DNA of 64,000 nt from Tetragonia tetragonoides (GCA_038025085.1 CM076145.1:18582500-18646499), one strand, 5' to 3'. Positions 32,687 through 45,905 are shown, counted from the first letter of the stretch. The notes: a model not told the origin generated them from the sequence alone. A program made the numbers and translations.

Positions 32687-34952
32687 GTAACAAAATAAAT
32701 CTATATCATCACGACTATTTCGCACATCGGATTAAACTTCTACTTAAATTGGGTCGCTCACGCTTCAAATACTATAATTGACATATGCGAACTCACTACT
32801 TTTACTAATAGAAGGGCACTATAACCACACACTTCAGTGAAGAAATGGTGTGTTTTTTCCACTTATTTTAGCATCGATTTAGTTTAAATTAGTTGATTCA
32901 GTGAACTGATGATCAGTTCAATAATTTACTTTTTGTTTCACATATTACTATTTAGTTAACCGTATTAAATTCAACTTTGTTCAATTTTAATTCAATTTAT
33001 TGGAAAATATAACAGTCTCGACTCTACTCAATAGAATAGAGTGAAAGAAGTAAAGAACGCTCCATCCCACCCAATTATCTTGCAAGTAGCAGCAACTCCA
33101 AAACATAATATCTCCCCAAATTCCCAATAAAGTCGTACTACATGAAAGATATTAATTAAAGGATGCCAAGATCAGAATAACTATCATTTCAACAATAGAA
33201 AAATGATACTTGATGCTAAAGTTACAATTTTGAGTGGAAATCCAAGTACAAGTACATGTCCTTTGTGTTGTAGGTACTGATAAGGAACCCGGCCTACTCA
33301 CCTAGCTAGTAAATTTTCACCACCCAATTATTCCAAATTCATTGGCTGAAATGAAGCCACTTGGTTGAATTGCTTGGGACCAATTATTATGGTTCAATTG
33401 GCTTCAACCAACAAAATCAGCTTTACATGCATGAGTATCCCTCTCGCGCTTATGTCTACTTCAGTTTTTGAGTACTCGATCAACTTGAATTGATGTGGAC
33501 ATGTGGTGATGACTGAGAAGTAAGCAGCACAATGGATGGTTATAGCCTCAAGTCGTATGTGAATCTACTCCACGTATATTTCAAATGATCATAATTATTC
33601 TTCGTTATGTAACGTTATAACAGATGTAAGAAAGAACAGATAAAACAGAGAAATCGATACACAGAATTTAACGTGGTTCAACAACAATGTATTAGCTACG
33701 TCCACGAATAAAAGGAGAACATATTGTATTAGGTTATTTTCTTAAAGACGGACAAAGCTAAGAACAAACTCACGCTACAAAAAAAATAAAACTTGCAAAT
33801 AACAGTGGAAATGGTAGTTGAGAGATGGATTTGTCGCTTGAGGGGGTCAATGACAGATTGGCCGACGTTGTAGTTAACCTTCGACACTATATATGGAAAT
33901 AAGCAACAAAGCATGGTTCGCCACTAAGACTAGTGGCGATTTAATTGTTTCCGCCTGTTGATATATCGAATTTTATAAGAATTTAATCTTTTTTATTATA
34001 TGGCTATTTTATTTAATAAATGATTAATTTCCATAATTAACATTAAAGTCACAATAATAAATATTATGAGCCTTACTTTTAATTTTGTGCAAAAAGTTTC
34101 ATCAACTGTTTGATGTGACATATTTATAAATAACTCAAAAAAGTAGTCCAATATACCTCTCACCTGAATGTACATGCCTGCCTTTTCCAATTCTAAATGC
34201 ATTGAATTTATTTTAAATTCTAAAATAAATACATAAAAAGATGGTATTGTGGTAATATTAAAATCTATATGCAACTGATGCATGTGTTTTTAAACAATTT
34301 AGCCAAATATTTGCAATATTCTAGAGATGTACGTAGAACCAAAAACTTAAGAGGTTGAATGTTAAGGGATAAGTCCACATCCAACACCAAATTGAGGCAC
34401 TTTATTTTTCAAGATCTAAGAGGTAAGAGCTTCTTAACATGGGCCTCTCATGTATTGCTCTACTTTTTTTGGCTTAAGATAAATAAAAGTGTAAAGGAAT
34501 CAACTTCTTCTCGTGAAATAAGTCCCATTTTTGTGGGGGGGTCCAATTGCGGTCTTTGCTAGCTTTGTGTTTGCTTGTTAACTCAAGGGCACATGTAATT
34601 GTTCTTCACCAATAATATTCATATAACCACAAGATCGAGAAGGAAGGTGTATGTCTTCTCACTAAGGAAAAGGCACTATGCATGGTTGAGTAGGTTTCCA
34701 TTGCCAATTAGAATATTTATTTCATCAATGTCCTTTTTGATAACATTAAAAGGGATTGATCATTGGGAGAGAACCTTATGCCTCAATAAGTTTATGTTCT
34801 TAGTTGTTCATATTCATAACCTACTAGCTAAACTTTATTCCATAAGTGGCAATCACAGGACTCTCAATATTGAAGGGATGAAGTTAAACCTTATGAGTCG
34901 AAACGGGAAAGAAAGAGCGAGAGACTATATATTTTCTCCAAAATATAGATAA
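32687..34952. other. Intergenic stretch, no gene recognised
   Basis: A degenerate TTCAGTTCAAT-rich piece lies at 32880-33010. The words TTTAACGTGGTTC and CTACGTCCACG at 33668-33707 are common in plant LTR-element interiors. The 34360-34440 block resembles widespread plant repeat text. Open frames of 60-117 codons here show no family likeness. Confidence 0.45.
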
Positions 34953-35130
34953 CTAGTTAGATATGAAGTCCGTGCGTTGCACGGGTTAGGTGTTAATATT
35001 TTGAAATAAATACACTTATATGATGTTAGTAAATGATATCGAGGATCGAAGTATGTTGGCAATTTCACTTCGGTAATTTGGATTCGTGTTGGATATGAAG
35101 GTAATCTTGTGCATTGCAAGGTTTATTAGT
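34953..35130 (-). mobile_element. Helitron-like 3' end
   Basis: On the minus strand a hairpin CCGTGC-AAC-GCACGG (34970-34984) lies a dozen bases before CTAG (34953-34956), which is followed by T. This is the hairpin plus CTRR|T arrangement of Helitron 3' ends. The 5' end and helicase are not seen; the extent is approximate. A decayed second hairpin is at 35107-35120. Confidence 0.5.
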
Positions 35131-36753
35131 GAAAAGTTTACATTCAATATTTTCAGTGGTATGCATATATGCACCAATAGAAAAACAAAAATAAATTACG
35201 ATAATCTCTTTGTTTTTCTTATGTATTTGTCTATTTTTTTAAAAAAACTTTAAGTAATTTTTTGTCGTGATGCTTTACGGACTATCAAACTCCGTTAAAA
35301 CTCTAAAACTTATAGGTCAAACTCTTTTTATCATCGTAAGCTTTAATTATTTGTGAACTTTACATGTTTGGCGCCTTATATGCTTAGGGAGGCTAAGTAG
35401 TTCTTCATATATTGAAATAATTTATCAAAATGACATGAATTGTATTATATATGTGATATTTTGTATATTAGTTTTACACTTGTATATAATACTTAGTGCA
35501 ATTAATTAGCGTTGTATTTATGCAAGATAAAATGAACTGTTCCATTTCAATCTGCACTGTATCTTATTTTGTATTTTTTTTTTTACACATTTTGTGTCCA
35601 TTATATCATTTTGTTCAGTAATCTTTCATGTCATTATATTCTTTTTAGTTTCGTGTTGTTTTACACCATTTCATTATAAAAAAAAGGACCTTAGGGTTTG
35701 TTCTTTTCACTTGAAAAACTACTAAATACCTGATATTACAACTTAATAACGTCAGAAAATACCTACTTAATTTTATATCTTATAATTATAACTTATTCTT
35801 TTCACCTGATATTATATTTTAATTATATTTTTGTTATTTATTTAGCTTAGTGGCTCGCATAGATGGTACTTTTAGTTTCTTAATCTTAGATGATTCGATA
35901 AGGCGTACGCGTCGGATGAGGTCATAAAATTATTGATCATATCGATCAAAAATAATAAGCATAACTATCAGTTATGAAAAATTATTTTGTAATATATAAA
36001 TAAACATTAATATAATCATTTTAATATCATTATTGCCATAAAATAATATTATTATGCATTATATCTATATGGGCACAATGAACAATTGTAACTCTTATCA
36101 CCAATTTCAATTAAAAATTCATAGCCAAATTTTGAACATAATATTTCTTTTGTAGTATTCATTGGTTGATTGTCTAATTGCCCATTGTTAATTGTCTATG
36201 TTATAAAATTCATAGCCAAAATTTGAAATTAAAGAAATAACATCCCAAACTTTCGTTTATCGGTAGTATTTTTTTATCATTTTTTTATTGGGGGGGGGGG
36301 GTTGGTGATGGTGCAGTGTGTTTTTAGATGTTGAAAAAAAGATTTTGCTTCCTATTGTTTTAGGGGTAGTAGATGTTGTTTTATGTATCATTAAAATTGA
36401 ACATATTTTATTAGTAAAATTGACAAATTCCTATTAAAAATGATTGAAATGTGAGCTGAATAAAAAAAATGTAAACTCTAAGGCATTGACTCTACATGTA
36501 AAGTAAGGAAGAAAGGAACAATTCTAAAATGAAGAGGCGCGGGTATTATGACATCAATACATGATGTTGAATGTGAATTTGTGTTGAGGTTTAGGAGGGG
36601 GTGGTTTGATAAACAATTAGGAGGGGGAGTATGAACTAGACAATCTAAATTTAACCGGTTACTATCGCATATTAGAGCATTCATGTTAGCCAAGCGTGGT
36701 ATTGATATGATTATTTTATCATTATTAGCTCCTCTTCATGTATAGAATCATAT
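35131..36753. other. AT-rich stretch, possible Helitron interior
   Basis: No gene recognised. A MITE-like terminus TTAGGGTTTGTTCTTTTCAC stands at 35693-35712 without a clear partner. The 35925-36120 sequence resembles 38345-38460, suggesting shared Helitron-type filler. G-tract at 36291-36301. Confidence 0.4.
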
Positions 36754-36756
36754 TAA

Positions 36757-37015
36757 GGGGACGTTTGTTAAAGCTTATAGGGTTAGTTCAGTTCAATTCA
36801 GGTGTCAATTCAGTGATTTCAAATTCACTTAAATGATGTTCAGTTCAGTGATGCTGAGTCCAAAAACATACTTTTTGTCTCACATATCAAGTTGTGTTCA
36901 ATTCAGTTCAGTTGTTTCCTTAGTTGAGTAATGTCCAATTTAGTAATGTTAAATTCAGTTCAGTTCTGGTAAGTTCAGTTCAGTTCTGGTAAGTTCAGCT
37001 CTAACAAACGCACCC
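36757..37015. mobile_element. ACTGA-rich Tourist-like MITE (GGGTGCGTTTGTTAGAGCT family)
   Basis: 259 bp, body reading TTCAGTTCAG on the plus strand. Termini GGGGACGTTTGTTAAAGCT and AGCTCTAACAAACGCACCC; target duplication TAA at 36754-36756 and 37016-37018. Confidence 0.85.
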
Positions 37016-37018
37016 TAA

Positions 37019-38279
37019 TTCTTTCAAAGAGTCAATTTCAAGTTTTCAACCCTACAAAAATCATTTGTAAAGTTCATATATAATTTGATATTGTATAATC
37101 TTTATATACTACACGCACAAAAAATTCTTATATGCCGTTATTGATTGAACTAACACAACAAAGAACAAAGCTACATCATTAAACACTTCAATAATGAATT
37201 GATGTATTACAAAGTACAAAGAAAAAATGATACCTTCAAGTCTGCAAATCAATAGCAATGTACATAGGAAAATTTTCATTTAGTTTCTGTGAGGCTTCGT
37301 ATTATGGCCCTAGTATTATGGCCCTAGTATTATGGCCCTACTTGTATATATATGTAACATTTAGTATTATGGCTCTACTTGTATATATTTCCTGATATGT
37401 CTGTATATGATTTAATACTTATAAATATAAGCCTTATATCACCTTTAAAAAAACCTTATGTATTATCTTCTTATAAGTTATAACATGTTGATTGATTAGT
37501 ATAAATATCCCTATAGGACTTTATGGAAGGTCAATCTCTTTTTGATCTTAATACTCAAAGCTGCAGTGTAAATAGATTGTGTTACCTTTTAGTAGTAAAA
37601 AACATCAGGGGAAGATTTTGGACAAAAATAATAAAAAACATATACCAAAGCTGAGAAATCTGTTTGCTACTGTAAACGAAACGTAACGTAAAAACTTTAC
37701 CGTAATCACAGTAGATGAAAGTCGAATATATTTGCTTTTTGACTAATTTTTTTCAGACAATGTTTCATTAATTCCTACTTCCCTTTTGGTCAAATATAAG
37801 AAAGTTCTAAAACTTCTAATTCATTAACTATAAATGATTTCATAGATATTTCAATTTTCAATTATTTAATATTAAGGGCGTTGCTTGGATGACATATTTT
37901 AATGAGATATTGTATATTTTGAATTTTCTTTAATTATTATTTCACTTAGATGACGCTCTCTATGCTCCTGTAAAATGCTAATGAATAAGATATATGACAA
38001 ACGGATATTGTTTAAAAGTGCGTCTTGCGCTCTTTCTATTGGTGTAAGATTTTTGAATTTTTGGAGCGTGAAACAAAAGTTATAAGTTGCTTAATATTTC
38101 GTTATCCTCAATGATTTACTGCTATAACTTTAATATTTTCACTTTCCAAACTTCTATTTTATGGTTTATTATTGTTATTATTTTTTATTTTAAAAAGTTA
38201 ATTTTAAAAGGCTCACTTAGGTGGCATGCTTAGGTGGACGCGTCCAATGCTGTCTGAAAATGCCTCTAATATATAGATA
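37019..38279. other. Intergenic stretch, no gene
   Basis: AT-rich. It contains a 14-bp triple repeat (37299-37340). At 38215-38279 it carries a block (TTAGGTGGACGCGTCCAATG onward) repeated at 39671-39728. Confidence 0.5.
37299..37340. repeat. Three 14-bp tandem repeats
   Basis: GTATTATGGCCCTA three times without a mismatch; a diverged fourth unit is at about 37361-37376. Confidence 0.9.
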
Positions 38280-38470
38280 CTAGGTGGATGCTCGTGAGTA
38301 TGCCCGTGCGTTGCACGGACTGTGATTATATAATAAAATTAATATAAAGTGATTATTAATCTCATCGAAAAATCAAAGTGTAATTGTCACTTATGAAAAA
38401 CTATTAGTAATATTTGTATAAATATTTATATAATCATCAATTTCAATTAACTATTCATTAACTCATCCCA
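38280..38470 (-). mobile_element. Helitron-like 3' end
   Basis: Minus strand: hairpin CCGTGC-AAC-GCACGG (38304-38318), spacer, CTAG at 38280-38283, then T. It is inserted at the end of the TATATAGATA block that recurs near 39728. Right extent unknown. Confidence 0.5.
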
Positions 38471-38791
38471 TATGTTACATGATCCAAGAGGTAATAGTTT
38501 CAAAATCTTTCTATGATTGATGTTGGTACGCCAATGCTCTTGTGTTGATATAAGTGTACAACTAACCTTCCAAAGATATGATCATTTTTTTATGGTAAAA
38601 TCAGTTTAAATGTCTAATGTATACATAACTACTTTTCGAAAAGTAAAGAAGTTTTAGACGTAAACCTTAGAATAGCAAAACATACTTTAATGCTTGCTTA
38701 TTTTTTCAAAGTTACATGCGGTCAAAGTACTGCCTTGAATAACGCAAAAAGTCCAATGTAATTTTGTTTGTGGTCCGAAAGGAGTATCTTA

Positions 38792-39047
38792 CTCCCTCTG
38801 TCCCAAGTTTATCTTTACATTGGACTTTTTATGGTCTCCAAGACACTACTTTGACCATGAATATTTATGATTTCATAATTATAGAACTTATAATAGGATG
38901 ATATTTGGAAAATACTATTTAAAATGAATCTAGCAATAATACCATTTTCACATCGTAAAACTTTGTAACTTTTCACAAATAAGTGGTCAAAGTTTGAACT
39001 TTGACATTGAAAAGTCTAATGTAAAGATAAACCTGGGACAGAGGGAG
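38792..39047. mobile_element. Stowaway-like (Tc1/mariner) MITE
   Basis: 256 bp with termini CTCCCTCTGTCCCAAGTTTA and the complement of CTGGGACAGAGGGAG, flanked by TA on both sides (38790-38791, 39048-39049). The CTCCCTCYGTCCC start and TA duplication are the hallmark of Stowaway MITEs. Non-coding. Confidence 0.92.
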
Positions 39048-39049
39048 TA

Positions 39050-39997
39050 ATAATTATAAAGTTGAAGGAAACATAAATTTGAGCCCTAAGATAACATGGG
39101 GGATTAATATATTACGTACAGTTATAAAATTATACATGATAATGGTAAAGTTTCCTATTAAAGATTGGACTTAGAATCATTTTAGATTCATCGTTTATTT
39201 CTTTATTCTACACATACTTTTTTTTATTATATTTTACCTTGAGATTGCTTTTTAAATTTTTATAACTATTATACGTATCTTTTCTCTTATTTTTACATTG
39301 CAACTCTTTAGTCGTGTCAGCTTGTCAAGCTAATTACTAATTACCTTTTTAAGTGGACGCATCTTGTGTTGTAAATTAATAGAACATACTACAAATGAGT
39401 ATCATTTTAAAGGATATTTCGTACTCGTTCCAATGGTGTAAGAAATTTAATTTTTTAAGCGGTGAAAGTAAAGTTATATGCTTTTTAAAATCTAATAGTC
39501 TACTCTTTAATGATTTAGGAAAGTACAACTTTAGTATATATATTTTATACGAAAACCTCTAATTAATAGCGTACTCTTTAACGATTTAGGAAAGTACAAC
39601 TTTAGTATATATATTCTATACCAAAACATATATTTCTATTTTATATTTATATTAAAACTTTATTATAATGGCTCGCTTAGGTGGACGCCTCCAATGCTGT
39701 CAGAAAATGCCTCTAATATATAGATATTATGATTATGATTATGATTAAAGGGACGGGGAGCCTAGTGGCCCCGCTTTGTATCCTTCTTTGGTTTCACAAT
39801 TTCTAAGTAAAAATCAGTGCCAATGTCAAATAAACCTATACGAGTATTATTTAAGCATAACTATTCAAATCAATGTACATCCCAAGCCGTTTTCCATCCC
39901 CCACTCTTAGGCCCCTTTTTCATTTTAAAAAAGTTGGATTGAATTAAACTTATTTGACTTGAATTGGTTTTTTTAACTCAATATTTTAACCATTTAA
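39050..39997. other. Intergenic stretch with internal repeats
   Basis: No gene. A 70-80-bp direct repeat (ATGATTTAGGAAAGTACAAC and ACGATTTAGGAAAGTACAAC) lies at about 39505-39560 and 39575-39630. The block at 39671-39728 matches 38220-38279. Confidence 0.5.
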
Positions 39998-40011
39998 ACT
40001 CGTTCAAACAT

Positions 40012-40019
40012 TTTCGTCG

Positions 40020-40053
<34 letters not shown>
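40012..40053 (+). mobile_element. Hyper-truncated poly-A retroposon
   Basis: Eleven bases (TTTCGTCGATT) plus about 31 A's, flanked by ACTCGTTCAAACAT (39998-40011) and ACTCGTCCAAACAT (40054-40067). This is what an almost completely 5'-truncated LINE-mediated insertion would leave. Confidence 0.6.
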
Positions 40054-40057
<4 letters not shown>

Positions 40058-40077
40058 GTCCAAACATACTTAATATT

Positions 40078-40309
40078 GGGGTGCGTTTGTTAGAGCTGAA
40101 CTTTCCGGAACTGAACTGAACTGGACACAACTGAACTGAACTGGACACAACTGAACTGATTTGAACAAAACTTGAGATGTGAGACAAAAAGCATGTTTTC
40201 GAATCAGCACCACTGAATTGAACTAAACATCATTTAACTGAATTTGAAATCACTGAATTGATACCTGAACTGAACTGAACTGACCTTGTAAGCTCTAACA
40301 AACGCACCC
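40078..40309. mobile_element. ACTGA-rich MITE (GGGTGCGTTTGTTAGAGCT family)
   Basis: 232 bp; termini GGGGTGCGTTTGTTAGAGCT and AGCTCTAACAAACGCACCC. Probable target duplication ATT (40075-40077, 40310-40312). Confidence 0.85.
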
Positions 40310-40470
40310 ATTGTATTCATTTGAAAGTATACTTTAAAATTTTTTCAATGATACAAGTATTATAATGTTTTGATTTTGGAATAAACAATATTTTAGTGAT
40401 AAGTTCCACATACATGAACTTACTAAACTAAACTTAATTTGCTGAACTAAACCAAGCTAAATTAAAATTA

Positions 40471-40744
40471 AGTGTGTTCTTTAGGGTTGGATTTAACTAA
40501 ACTAAATTGAATTCACCACCACTGAACTAAAATTAACTCCATTGAACTAAACTTTACAATACTGAACTGAACTGAACACTACTTTAAATGTGAGACAAAG
40601 TGTGTGTTTCTGAACTGGACACCACTGAACTGAACTGAACATCACTTAACTTAATTGAAATCACTGAACTGACACGAGATCACTCATGAACTGATTGGAG
40701 CGAAATTGAACTAGCAGGCTAAGACCTGATCTAAAGAACACACC
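40471..40744. mobile_element. ACTGA-rich Tourist-like MITE (GTGTGTTCTTTAG family)
   Basis: 274 bp; termini AGTGTGTTCTTTAGG and CTAAAGAACACACC. Target duplication TTA (40468-40470, 40745-40747). Confidence 0.8.
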
Positions 40745-41066
40745 TTAAGTTGAGGAGAACATAAAGCTTTAGGTTATCTTTATTGTAAGATTTTAGTGTA
40801 TGTATAGTTTAGACTTCAATGGTTACACTATGACTCTCTTCTACTCAACTAATATATAGTTCAAATCAGTCCAATTAAGTTCATTCCAATTTAGTTTAGA
40901 TAAGTTTGGTTCATCGTCAGTTCAGACCAATTCAATTCAATTCAATTCAATTTGATTCAATTCAGATCATGTGAGAGTTTATCACTAACATAAACTAAAA
41001 AAATTCGAAATATTTTCTTGATGATATCTTTGTCACAAAAAAATATTTCAATGCATACTTTCAAAT

Positions 41067-44000
41067 GAGTGCTGTAAAAGATTCTTTGGGTAGGTATGAG
41101 GGGTTGTACGTCGATTCGGCAGGGCGTTCAGGTGGTCTTGCTATACTGTGGGAGGAGTCATTGACAGTGAAGTTGGTGTCTGCTTCGTTGCATCATTTAG
41201 ATTGTACGGTGACAGGCTTGTTTAGTGACATGGAGTAGAGGTTGACTGGATTCTATGGCTGGGCTGAGAATACTCAAAAACACCTATCCTGGGAGTTATT
41301 GAGATCGATCAAACATGACGTTGACCTTCCGTGGGTTGTTATTGGGGATTTTAACCAAATACTTTTTCAAGATGAAAAAATGGGAGGGCCTCCGCGGGAA
41401 CAAAGCGTCTTGGATGAGTTTAGAAATGCGCGTGACTTTTGTGGACTTAAGGATATTGGCTACGAGGGAAGCTCGTGGACTTGGTGGAATCGTAGACCTG
41501 AGCCTTTTAGTATACATGAAAGGCTTGATAGGGTGGTTGCAAATATTCACTGGATTATAATGTTTCCTATGCTCTCAGTCATGCACCTTAGTGGGGATAA
41601 ATCTGATCATGTTCCCATTAAGCTTTATGATGCAAGAGCAGCAAGCCGTAGGAAGAAGAAAAAGAAATTCCGTTTTGAAGATTTTTGGCTCACTTCTCCT
41701 GCATGTGAACAAGTGGTTCGGGATTCGTGGCAACGAGGGGATGGAACTTGGAATTCTGCAGATGTGCTGGTTAAAATTAGAAAATGTTCTAGTGATTTAT
41801 TGAACTGGAGTAAGGAGGAATTTGGGAGTATAATGAAGGCTATTGAAGAAACAAGAAAGAGGCTGGCTTTCTGTGACAATTCTAGCCCAACAGAAGCTAT
41901 AGTTGCTGAGAGGCGTGCTCTTTGTGGGAAATTTGATGATCTGCTTGTACAGGAGGAAATTATGTGGCGCCAAAGATCAAGACATCTTATTCTAGGTGAT
42001 GGAGACAGAAATACTAAGTACTTTCATATGCGAGCAAGTGCTCGGAGGAAGAAAAATTGTATCTCAAGAATCTGTGGGCCGGATGGGGTGATGGTGGAGA
42101 AGAAGGAGGAGATTGGGAAAGTAGTACTCTATTTTCTACTTATAACCCTCACTCTTTTGATGTAGCACTAGCAGGAATTCAACCCAAGATCACGAAAGCC
42201 ATGAACAGAGAACTCATAAAGCCTTTTGATTCCGGTGAGGTAACTACAGCTCTCAATCAAATGCACCCCAGTAAAGCACCGGGGCCCGACGATATGAATG
42301 CAAATTTTTTTCAAAAGTTTTGGCATATTGTCGGGCCTGAGGTTTCTGATTATGTTATATTTATTTTAAATGGTGTCTGTGAGTGTTTCCCTGTCAACTC
42401 TACTAATGTTGTTTTAATTCCCAAAGTTAATAAGCCCACATTGATGACGGAATTTAGACCTATTAGTCTGTGTAATGTGATCTATAAGCTAGTCTCGAAA
42501 GTGATAGCGAATAGATTAAAAAAAGTACTTCCTGTGATTATTTCCCCTAGTCAAAGTGCTTTTGCTCCTGGTAGATTGATCACTGATAACACCCTTGTTG
42601 CTTTTGAGAATTTTCATTATATGAGTAGTCTATGTTCGGGCAATAAAGGGGTTATGGCTGTAAAACTTGATATGAGTAAAGCCTACGATAGGATTGAATG
42701 GGCTTTTTAGAGAAAATTATGAGGCGTATGGGCTTTTGTGAGGGATGGATTGGCCGTGTTATGAGATGTGTTTCTTCTGTTTCGATGTCTGTGCTAGTGA
42801 ATGGTGTGCCTTCTGACTGATTTTTTCCACAGAGAGGTCTTAGACAAGGGGACCCCTTGTCTCCTTATCTGTTTATTATATGTGCAGAGGCATTTTCTAG
42901 CTTAATAGATCTGGAAGTGGACAGGAAAAATCTTCAAGGTATTAAGGTTTGTCGGGGTGCTCGGAGGTATCCCACTTACCTTAATTTGCTGACGATAGTG
43001 TGGTGTTTTGTCGTGCGGATGACAGGGATGTTGAGGCTATACGGAGAATTCTGTGTACTTATGAGATTGCGTCAGGGCAAAAAATTAATTTGGAGAAATC
43101 GGAGATTATTTTTAGTTCGAATGTGTGCTTGGATAAGCGTTCTCGGATTGTAGATATGTTAGGGGTGAAGGAAGTAGTGGGGCTATCTAAGTATCTTGGC
43201 ATGCCAATGCATGTGGGAAAATCTAGGAATAGTGTGTTTGCACCTTTGAAAGAGAGAGTATGAAAAAAACTCCAAGGGTGCAGAACCAACTCATTTCATT
43301 TGCAGGTCATTTGTACACTCAGCTCTGGGCCAGTCCGAGATGGGTTGGGCTCTGAGCCCGAGATGGGCTGGGCTGTGTTGAGACCCGATCTTACCATATT
43401 AAAAAAAAAAAAAAAAGAAAAAGAAAAAGAAAAAAGTGTAGGAGCCGTACCTACAAGAGCCAACATTAAGAGGCGTATCGAGGGGATAGATGATTTGTGC
43501 CCTCGGTGCGGCTTGATGCAGGAAACTGATTTACATGCAATTTGTTACTGCTCAGTTGGTAGTGAGGTTTGGGAGAAGGCAGGTTACAGCGAGGTGACAG
43601 AGGAAGCCATGTTTAGGAGTTCACTGGATTGGTTTGAAGGGTGGCGTCGTACGAAATGCAAGACTGAGCTGGAAAAGCTGTCTATGTTTGCGTGGGCATC
43701 ATGGAATGTTCGTAATGAAGCCTGCTATAGAGCTAAACAACGTGCAATTGGTGAGGTGGTAGTGAGACTTTGGAGTTCTGGAATTCATATAAAAAAGTTC
43801 AGGATATTAAAGTCCAGGTGAAGGAAGCAGAGGTTGTTGTTGCTGGGTGGTCACCTCCGTCACAAGGATGGCTGAAAATTAATACAGATGCTGGAGTTCT
43901 CCGTGGCGGTGGAATGGGGCTGGGGATTGCTGTTCGGAATGAAGAAGGAATTCTGGTTCGTACAGCAGTGCAACAGGTTGCCATGGCATGGGACACGCTA

Positions 44001-44345
44001 TTTGCAAAAGCTCAAGCCTTGCGTTTGGGTCTTATAATGGCGGTACAGTGTCAAGCCTCTCGTATCATCATGGAGAGTGACAGCTTAACTTTGATAAATA
44101 TGCTTAAGATGAATGATAGTCCTATTTCTTGTGTTGGTTTGGTTTTAGATGAGATTTTTGGTTTAGTTTGTTGTTTTACAGAGGTGAAATGGAGTCATGT
44201 AAAGCGGGAGGGAAATAAAGTGGCGCACATGTTGGCACACTTGAACCCCGTTTCGTTCTTCACTCGAATCTGGGTAGATGGCGGCCCTGTTGAAATTTCG
44301 GAGTCTGTAGCTTCTGATTTTTGTTCCTCTGTGGTTATTAATTGA
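41067..44345 (+). pseudogene. L1 ORF2 (endonuclease, RT, zf-RVT, RNase H), broken
   Basis: Domains in order. The endonuclease C-terminal half (41067-41650) has VDSAGRSGGLAILWEES, VIGDFNQIL and SGDKSDHVPI; a TAG stop falls at about 41236. The RT (42060-43260) has KAPGPDDMNANFFQKFW, NVVLIPKVNKPTLMTEFRPI, GRLITDNTLVAFE, KLDMSKAYDRIEW and [13 protein letters not shown]. It also has the catalytic FADD near 42988-43000, reached only after a frameshift. The zf-RVT has CPRCGLMQETDLHAICYC (43500-43553). The RNase H (43860-44270) has KINTDAG and MESDSL. The Glu expected in its second catalytic block is Lys (FAKAQAL). Several stops and shifts, plus the deletion at 43300, make it inactive. Confidence 0.88.
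43306..43433 (+). other. Foreign filler within the LINE
   Basis: A GGGCTGGGCTC-rich segment followed by A-rich sequence (43400-43433) replaces the ORF2 portion between the RT thumb and the zinc module. The A tail suggests an inserted retroposon accompanied by deletion. Confidence 0.55.
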
Positions 44346-44851
44346 TACACCATCTTTTCTCGAAAAAAAAAAATGTTGAAAATGTTTGGATGAGGTTTAG
44401 ATGGGTAAAGGTCAAAGAGGAATATCAATTTAGTTCAATTTTTTTTTTCAGTTGAAAAGCATAGTCCTAAGTCTAAAAGCTACTACTATAATTTGTACAT
44501 GTAAATATAATTGTTCAAATATTTCTCTTGCTGAACACATCAATTTAGGATGAGTAGGGGTTTCTATTTCAAACCACCAACAATTACACAAAAAATTGTT
44601 GCCTAACACACCCTAATTGAGTTCACTTCATTGGAAAGTAACAAACCCTTAAAATATAAATATGGAAAATAACAATGAAAGGAAGTCGTTATTCGCAATA
44701 GTCAATTTGTTTTGTTAAATAGCTTTTTCATAAAAAAGTTTTGTGATATTTTATATTTGTACAGTGTTGAATTCGATATCATTTATAGATGTCAAATGGC
44801 TTATTACCGATGCGAAGCAATTAATAAGGTGAAGAACAAATCTTGTATAGT

Positions 44852-45292
<441 letters not shown>

Positions 45293-45645
45293 TATATATG
45301 TAAAATTGAGTTCTCACCAAGGTGACATTCAATAGGTAATAAATAGTCATAAATTCATGGGTGATTAAAAAATAAATTTAAAATAGTTTGATTTTATTTT
45401 ATTTTAATAAAAATAAATAACATAAGTATTGTATTTATTATCTTAAAAAAATATTATATATTCACCAAAAATAAAAATTCTTTGTTAAATGTGTTTTTTT
45501 GGTTGATAAAAAAATTATTATTATTCATTGTTACTACTATTATTCAACTTTATATATTAATATAATTTTTCTTTATTATTATATTGATTATAATAATGGA
45601 GGATGATAAACAAGAAAACGTGCATCGCACGGGCACGAAATCTAG
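45293..45645 (+). mobile_element. Helitron-like unit 2
   Basis: Same start (AAATTGAGTTCTCACCAAGG near 45302) and the same end (hairpin CGTGC-ATC-GCACG, CACGAAATCTAG, then T). Clearly diverged from unit 1. The two lie in tandem. Confidence 0.6.
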
Positions 45646-45905
45646 TTATATTAGATCTTTCAGTAGTCAGAAGAGATTATTAGATCAATCAATGATAATT
45701 TGTAAAAAATAAATAAATAAATAAATGCATTATTAGAACGTGCGTTTTTTAGAATTGAAGAGAGTGAGGGTCTTTTGGCAAAAAGAGTGAGCGTGCGTTC
45801 TTTAGAGTTGAACTGAACTGAATTCAACACCACTGAATTAAGTTGAACTGGACACATTTAATTAAACTAGATACCACTGAACTGAATTGAACACAACTTG
45901 ATATG

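Larger units (their letters stand above)
41067..44373 (+). mobile_element. L1-type LINE, rearranged, 5'-truncated
   Basis: Coding similarity starts abruptly in the endonuclease domain near 41067 and runs to a poly-A at 44363-44373. The RT-to-zinc part has been replaced by 43306-43433. I could not identify a target duplication. A palindrome-like partner of the left flank (40318-40348 versus 41038-41066) adjoins the start. Confidence 0.8.

Noticed and set aside
34359..34952. Two plus-strand open frames of 67 and 117 codons
   Set aside because: The composition resembles translated repeat sequence and no domain is recognisable.
42857..43153. Extra frames within the LINE RT region
   Set aside because: They are shadow frames created by the frameshift in ORF2; only the frame carrying FADD is meaningful.
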